Assembly: GCF_020379485.1 (NCBI RefSeq)
Contig: NC_063439.1
Span: 17,388,598 to 17,452,597, forward strand
DNA length: 64,000 nucleotides
Origin: Brassica napus
Lineage: Eukaryota > Streptophyta > Magnoliopsida > Brassicales > Brassicaceae
Direction: 5' to 3'
Shown here: one piece after another, positions 59,529-64,000 of the stretch
Layout of the letters: each line of letters starts with the position of its first letter
How positions within the stretch are numbered: the first letter of the stretch is position 1
The notes under the pieces: model-generated
What the model saw: only the letters and a program-made list of their open reading frames with translations
What the model was told of the DNA's origin: nothing
The model's database searches: none
Made by a program: the position numbers and the translations under genes

Positions 59529-60298
59529 CTCTTATCGCTCAATTACCTCACAACACACACATCAAAGCCGATTTCTAGATCACGCCGAGAGTTGACACCT
59601 AGAGTACATCGTATTTTGATTTCAAGGAGAAAGAAGGTTCGTGCGACGCTAATACGTCGTCGTTTCGGGGCAATGAGCAGTCAACGTCATCCATAATTGA
59701 TCGAAAATGAGATTGGACTTGGACGAGCTTTTGGCCCATTTATCGTTTTCATGGCCCTTTAGACGATTTATTTGTTCTCCATCATGTAGTTTTCAGTTTT
59801 TACATTTGAAGCATTAAGCATAGAAACTCAACGCAACACCTCTGTTTTTGCAACCACTATGGTTTTATGTTTTTACGCGACAACGAAACACATCATGTAG
59901 GTTGCTACGCGCGGATTATGTTTTTTAAATTTATATTTTAAATAAAGAATATTTTTTTTAACTCATAAAAATAATTTTTTTTAGTATGTGAAACTGTAAA
60001 GAGTTGAAAGATCATAATATGTATCGTGTCTTTGAAGCAACTTTAATTTTTGGAAAACAGTATTATAAAATTGGATTTAAACAAAATAGTTTTTTTAGAA
60101 TAATTTTAAAAAATCTATTTAGGCATTCAGAACAATAGTTTATTAAAAGGTGCTTAACTACTGCATACCGATTATTTGAACCTAAAAGATGTTTATTAAC
60201 ATTGTTCTTGTACCTGATATCATAAAACCTTTATAACATTGTCGTAGACCAAAATTTGTGTTCTAAGTAGTTTTCACACTTCAAAAAAAGTCTTTTCT
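59529..60298. other. IRX10-L upstream region and AT-rich intergenic DNA
   Basis: 59529-59720 is 5' UTR/promoter. At 59899-59913, GCTACGCGCGG followed by ATTATG matches the 3'-hairpin region of Helitron B but lacks the CTAG and left arm, so at most it is a Helitron scrap. The rest is AT-rich with no ORF. Confidence 0.4.
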
Positions 60299-60585
60299 GT
60301 TACGAAAGTCAGCAACACTTTCGTGTGAGAGTTGATATGGAGCCCATATCATTTAAAACTCACAGTAACAATTGTCGAAACCTCTTCTATATAAGGAATT
60401 GTATTGCGATCATTTTATGACGCCCCTTTCGAACGTAATAACATCAATCTCTCTTATTTGGTATACTACTTCTTCTTCTCATTTATTAAGATTATTATTC
60501 TTTTCTACTTTCTATTATTTACGTAACATGATCAAACAAATAGACACCTCTTATATATGAAACAATATATAATATAATTATAACA
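60299..60585 (+). repeat. Probable 5' LTR of copia-III
   Basis: TGTTACGAAAG...ATTATAACA, with inverted termini TGTTA/TAACA and a TATA-like CTATATAAGG at about 60388. The left boundary is inferred from the terminal motif only. Confidence 0.65.
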
Positions 60586-60587
60586 CG

Positions 60588-60601
60588 TTATCAGCACGAT
60601 C
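60588..60601 (+). other. Primer-binding site of copia-III
   Basis: TTATCAGCACGATC two bases after the LTR end, a form seen in some plant copia elements. The tRNA was not assigned. Confidence 0.5.
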
Positions 60602-61010
60602 ACTCTATTATTATAATTCTTTCTTTTGATTATTATGTTCGGAGTGGGGCCTCCATTTTATTTGTTTATGATTACCGGAGTGCGGCCCTGCCGCCCCGCC
60701 TTTTATTGTTAATTTTACAATGGTTGCTTAAGGCACCATGATGGCCGGTATACCGCCTAAACATTTAACTTGTTATTTTATATTTGAGTGCATTATCATA
60801 ATTTATTATTTTACAGATTTGATCACCTTAATATTTTTGCTTTCAAATTTGACGGATAATTTTATCCCCATAGATAACTAAATATATTTAAGTAGGCACA
60901 TATATTTATATATATGTTTAAATTGATAAATTTTATAATTGCTCACTGATTGTTTATGATTAATTTTTTTTTCTATCTTATGTTTTTCTTTTACCTCCAA
61001 CGGTCATATA

Positions 61011-61017
<7 letters not shown>

Positions 61018-61054
<37 letters not shown>
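61018..61054 (+). repeat. 37-bp poly-A run in the copia-III leader
   Basis: Uninterrupted A run upstream of the leader ORF. Length is subject to sequencing or assembly error. Confidence 0.95.
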
Positions 61055-61056
<2 letters not shown>

Positions 61057-61201
61057 ACTTTCTAAACGGCTAGTTAACGGCTATGAACAGTGTTTTTATC
61101 TATAAATATACTCATTTCTCACTCATTTACTTCATCCAAAACATTTCATCTTCTCTCAAATATTTTCAAATCGCTCCATTACGGTTTATCATTACAAAAA
61201 G

Positions 61202-61372
61202 GATGATTCGCATATTTTTGGTTGTATGTGCAATTCTAATTTTTGCTTCTATGTACGGTCTTTTTATCGGAGAATTTGCTCCTGAGGAATTTACGCTCAA
61301 TGTCGGTTTACTTTTCTATGCGCTGTTTCTCCTTGTAATTGCGTGTATTATTAATATAAATGGTTCATTTTA
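61202..61372 (+). CDS. Small two-transmembrane protein in the copia-III leader, 56 aa
   Basis: ATG in AAAAGGATGA context. Translation starts MIRIFLVVCAILIFASMYGL, then an acidic loop GEFAPEEFT, then a second hydrophobic helix GLLFYALFLLVIACI, ending NINGSF. The same frame is open further upstream to 61083 (96 aa total), but the 61202 ATG fits the two-helix fold better. The ORF lies 42 bp upstream of gag in the retroelement leader, where copia elements usually have no protein. Function unknown. It could be chance in AT-rich DNA, although the two-helix layout is tidy. Confidence 0.35.
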
Positions 61373-61414
61373 AAATTATGAAATTCTAATATATTATTTG
61401 ATTTTAGAAATCCA

Positions 61415-62402
61415 ATGGCAAACATGGAGAAGCTCCAATTCCCCGCTCTAGACATCACCGGCACCAACTACATTTCATGGGTTACAAATGTCGAACTTCA
61501 TCTTGAATCTCTTGGTCTATCCGAGACCGTTAAAGAGATTAATACTTCAACGCCTCAAGAAAAGGCTAAATCGGTGATCTTCCTTAGAAGACACCTTGAT
61601 GAAAGTATTATTTATGACTATGCCAACATGAGAGATCCTAAAGAGCTATGGAAGTCTCTGAAAGATCGTTTTGATCATCAGAAAGACATAACATTTCCAC
61701 TTGCTCGGGATGAATGGCAGAGTCTGAGATTTCAAGATTTCGACAAAGTGATGAATTACAACTCGGCTGTGTTAGGGATTGTGGCCAAATTGAGATATTG
61801 TGGTGAAACAATCACCGAATCTCAAATGCTTGAGAAGACATACACCACATTCCATAAGAGCCACATCACCCTACAACAACAGTACAGGTTGCGGGGATAT
61901 ACCAAATTTTCAGAATTAATTGTGGCGCTTCTCATAGCAGAAAAAAAACAACGAGCTTCTGATCAAGAATCACATGACTCGTCCAACTGGTTCAAAACCG
62001 TTTCCTGAAGCAAACGCGTTAGATGCAAAGAAACCAGTCAAGGAAAATAAAGCCTATTGGGGTCGCGGTCGTGGTCGTCAAAACTACCGTGGACGTGGAC
62101 GAAAGTACAATCCACAAGATAGGAAGTCATTCCAGTGGGTCCGCTCTGAGCAAACCCCTAAGGGAAAAGAACACCAAGGAAATACCTCCCAGAAGCGAGA
62201 AGAAGCTTGTTTCAGATGCGGTACTAAGGGACATTGGTCTCGTTTATGTCGTACCCCTGCACACCTTTGCGCTCTATACAAAGAGTCCGTCAAAGGAAAA
62301 GAAAAGGAAGTAAACTTTGCGGAACATTCTGAGGGTACAACGCACCTCGATGCGTCTGACTTTGTGAATGATTTCGAGGAGACCGCTATCCCGGAAGCCT
62401 AA
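61415..62402 (+). pseudogene. copia-III gag, split by a +1 frameshift
   Basis: Frame 1 (61415-62008) encodes a UBN2-type gag beginning MANMEKLQFPALDITGTNYI with ELWKSLKDRF. Frame 2 (to 62402) carries the expected continuation, with RPTGSKPFPEAN, an RGRGRG-rich tract and a CCHC knuckle CFRCGTKGHWSRLC. The frames change in or next to an eight-A run at 61941-61948; frame 2 resumes the family-like sequence directly after it. One extra A would explain it. Alternatives are a sequencing error in the homopolymer or programmed +1 shifting. Confidence 0.75.
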
Positions 62403-62595
62403 GTGCCCATCATGTGACTCTTGAAATTCCACAATTATACCATAAATAATTGTTGTTTGTGGAAGATTAATGTATAATTATTGTGTGCTTTTCACCTTCT
62501 TATGTATAATTATTGTGTGTTTAATGTTTGCTAATGATGTATAATATTTTATGAATAATATTATCTTATGTTAATTCTTTTTGTTTGTCTCAGAA

Positions 62596-64000
62596 ATGGA
62601 CATTACAAATGGAACATCAACCAAGATCAATGCTAGAGATATTTGTATACCAGATAGTGGAACAACGCACACTATTCTGAAGCACAGAAAATATTTTTCT
62701 GAACTAAAACCGACAAATATCACTGTTCATACAATATCGGGTCCTGCAGACTTGATCGAAGGAATTGGTAAAGCCCATTTCACGTTACCCAACGGGACAA
62801 AATTCTCGATAAATAATGCACTATTTTCTCCAAATTCTAAAAGGAATTTGTTGAGTTTTAAAGACATATATCTTCAAGGATTTGATACTCAGTCTGCAAC
62901 TGAGGATGGAAAGAAGTATATGTATATTACTCTTGAGAAATCGGGAAAACAAAAGGTATTGGAAAAATTACCAAAACTCTCTTCTGGTCTACATCATACA
63001 TATATAAGTGCCATTGAATCACATTTGGTGATTAAGGAAAATTCTAGTGATTTTACACTATGGCATGATCGTCTTGGTCATCCAGGCACTACAATGATGC
63101 GAAAAATCATCGAGAACTCACATGGTCATTCACTGAAACCCCAAGAAGTTTATCAAGGGAATAAAATGACATGTACTGCGTGTTCTCTTGGAAAGTTGAT
63201 TATAAGACCATCGCCAACCAAAATAGATAAAGAGTTACCAAAGTTCCTTGAACGAATTCAAGGCGATATTTGTGGACCTATACATCCACCTTGTGGACCA
63301 TTCTATTATTTTATGGTAATGATCGACGCGTCGAGTAGATGGTCACACGTTTGTCTATTGTCCTCTCGAAATATGGCATTTGCGAGATTTTTATCTCAGA
63401 TAATCAAACTAAGAGCTCAGTTTCCTGATTATCCGATAAAGAGAGTTAGACTGGACAACGCTGGTGAATTTACCTCCCAAGCATTCAATGATTATTGTAT
63501 GGTAACTGGAATTGATGTTGAACATCCTGTTGCTCATGTTCATACACAAAATGGTTTGGCCGAATCATTAATTAAACGTCTGCAACTGATTGCAAGACCA
63601 TTGATTATGAAATCTAAACTCCCAACTTCTGTGTGGGGACATGCTATTTTGCATGCAGAAGCATTGATTCGAATAAGACCAAGTGCATATCACAAATACT
63701 CTCCAATACAGTTAGCCTTTGGACGAGAACCAAACATTTCTCATCTAAGAATTTTTGGTTGCGCTGTATATGTGCCGATTGCACCTCCCCAACGTACAAA
63801 GATGGGACCTCAAAGGAGGTTAGGGATATATGTTGGTTGTGACTCTCCATCAATTATACGATACCTAGAACCACAAACTGGTGACGTATTTACGGCACGT
63901 TTTGCTGATTGCCACTTTGATGAAAAAGTATTCCCAGTTCTAGGGGGAGAAAATAAACAAGTAGGAAAGGATATCAAATGGTGTGTACCATCTTTACTAC
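62596..64000 (+). CDS. copia-III pol (protease and integrase part), open to the window edge
   Basis: 468 codons without a stop, so far covering protease (PDSGTTHTIL), the integrase zinc domain (WHDRLGHPG ... CTACSLGK), and catalytic segments GDICGP, LDNAGEF and NGLAESL, followed by the GRPEN-like FGREPNISHLRIFGC region. RT and RNase H would lie beyond 64000. It is in a third frame relative to the two gag frames. The ATG is preceded by a strong acceptor-like TTTTTGTTTGTCTCAG, and 62403-62593 has stops in all frames, suggesting an intron between gag and pol. Confidence 0.9.
   Translation, partial: MDITNGTSTKINARDICIPDSGTTHTILKHRKYFSELKPTNITVHTISGPADLIEGIGKAHFTLPNGTKFSINNALFSPNSKRNLLSFKDIYLQGFDTQSATEDGKKYMYITLEKSGKQKVLEKLPKLSSGLHHTYISAIESHLVIKENSSDFTLWHDRLGHPGTTMMRKIIENSHGHSLKPQEVYQGNKMTCTACSLGKLIIRPSPTKIDKELPKFLERIQGDICGPIHPPCGPFYYFMVMIDASSRWSHVCLLSSRNMAFARFLSQIIKLRAQFPDYPIKRVRLDNAGEFTSQAFNDYCMVTGIDVEHPVAHVHTQNGLAESLIKRLQLIARPLIMKSKLPTSVWGHAILHAEALIRIRPSAYHKYSPIQLAFGREPNISHLRIFGCAVYVPIAPPQRTKMGPQRRLGIYVGCDSPSIIRYLEPQTGDVFTARFADCHFDEKVFPVLGGENKQVGKDIKWCVPSLL

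Larger units (their letters stand above)
60299..64000 (+). mobile_element. Third Ty1/copia element (copia-III), 5' part, cut by the window edge
   Basis: A probable 5' LTR (60299-60585), a PBS containing TTATCAGCACGATC, an ~830-bp leader with a poly-A run, a gag region broken by one frameshift, and a pol frame open to the last base. Element layout and motifs are clearly Ty1/copia. The 3' LTR and target duplication are outside the window. Confidence 0.9.

Noticed and set aside
59895..59915. Helitron 3' terminus near IRX10-L
   Set aside because: Only one hairpin arm matches and there is no CTAG.

Overview
This window is plant nuclear DNA from the Brassicaceae. It has multi-exon genes with GT-AG introns, AT-rich intergenic DNA, Ty1/copia retrotransposons, CTAG-ended Helitrons and MITEs. 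Six single-copy genes, plus a partial one at the left edge, run in the order Tudor-SN, calnexin, E-class PPR, EF-hand ATP-Mg/Pi carrier, Nod19-like protein, SDR oxidoreductase and IRX10-like glycosyltransferase. From memory this is the order of the Arabidopsis thaliana block At5g61780 to At5g61840, so the genes can be named by both sequence and position. The block is spread over about 59 kb here, so the genome is larger and richer in transposons than A. thaliana.

Layout. 1-10.7 kb: the 3' two thirds of Tudor-SN (+), with a 7.3-kb copia element (copia-I) antisense in one intron and a hAT-type MITE in another. 10.7-24.4 kb: an unusual locus. A spliced, apparently non-coding + strand transcription unit is predicted. 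Its roughly 10-kb intron holds three 207-bp repeats with miRNA-precursor-like foldbacks, then about 8 kb of diverged short repeats that each tend to form hairpins. A very young copia element (copia-II) sits inside the array. 24.7-27.1 kb: calnexin (-). 27.3-30.3 kb: MULE/VANDAL-like termini and an internally repeated, duplicated Helitron ending 28 bp from the PPR stop codon. 30.3-33.7 kb: PPR (-) and APC1-like carrier (-). 34-53.5 kb: transposon-rich expansion with MITE-like and LTR-like debris, then three minus-oriented Helitrons (41168-42636, 42646-47473, 47474-52447). They lie in a decayed duplicate of the SDR promoter. The intact SDR promoter at 56 kb gives the empty site for both insertion points to the base. 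53.7-59.5 kb: Nod19-like (-), SDR (+) and IRX10-L/GUT1 (-); the last two are convergent. 60.3-64 kb: the 5' part of a third copia element (copia-III), cut by the window edge.

Gene functions. The host genes are housekeeping and do not form one pathway: RNA granule/RNA stability (Tudor-SN), ER folding (calnexin), probably organelle RNA (PPR), mitochondrial adenine nucleotide exchange (APC1) and xylan backbone synthesis in the Golgi (IRX10-L). The best novelty candidates are the hairpin-repeat non-coding locus at 12-23.6 kb, with pairing kept by compensatory changes between units, and the base-exact history of the Helitron cluster.

Limits. All splice sites, alignments and pairings were read by eye. 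No database search, folding program or expression data was used.
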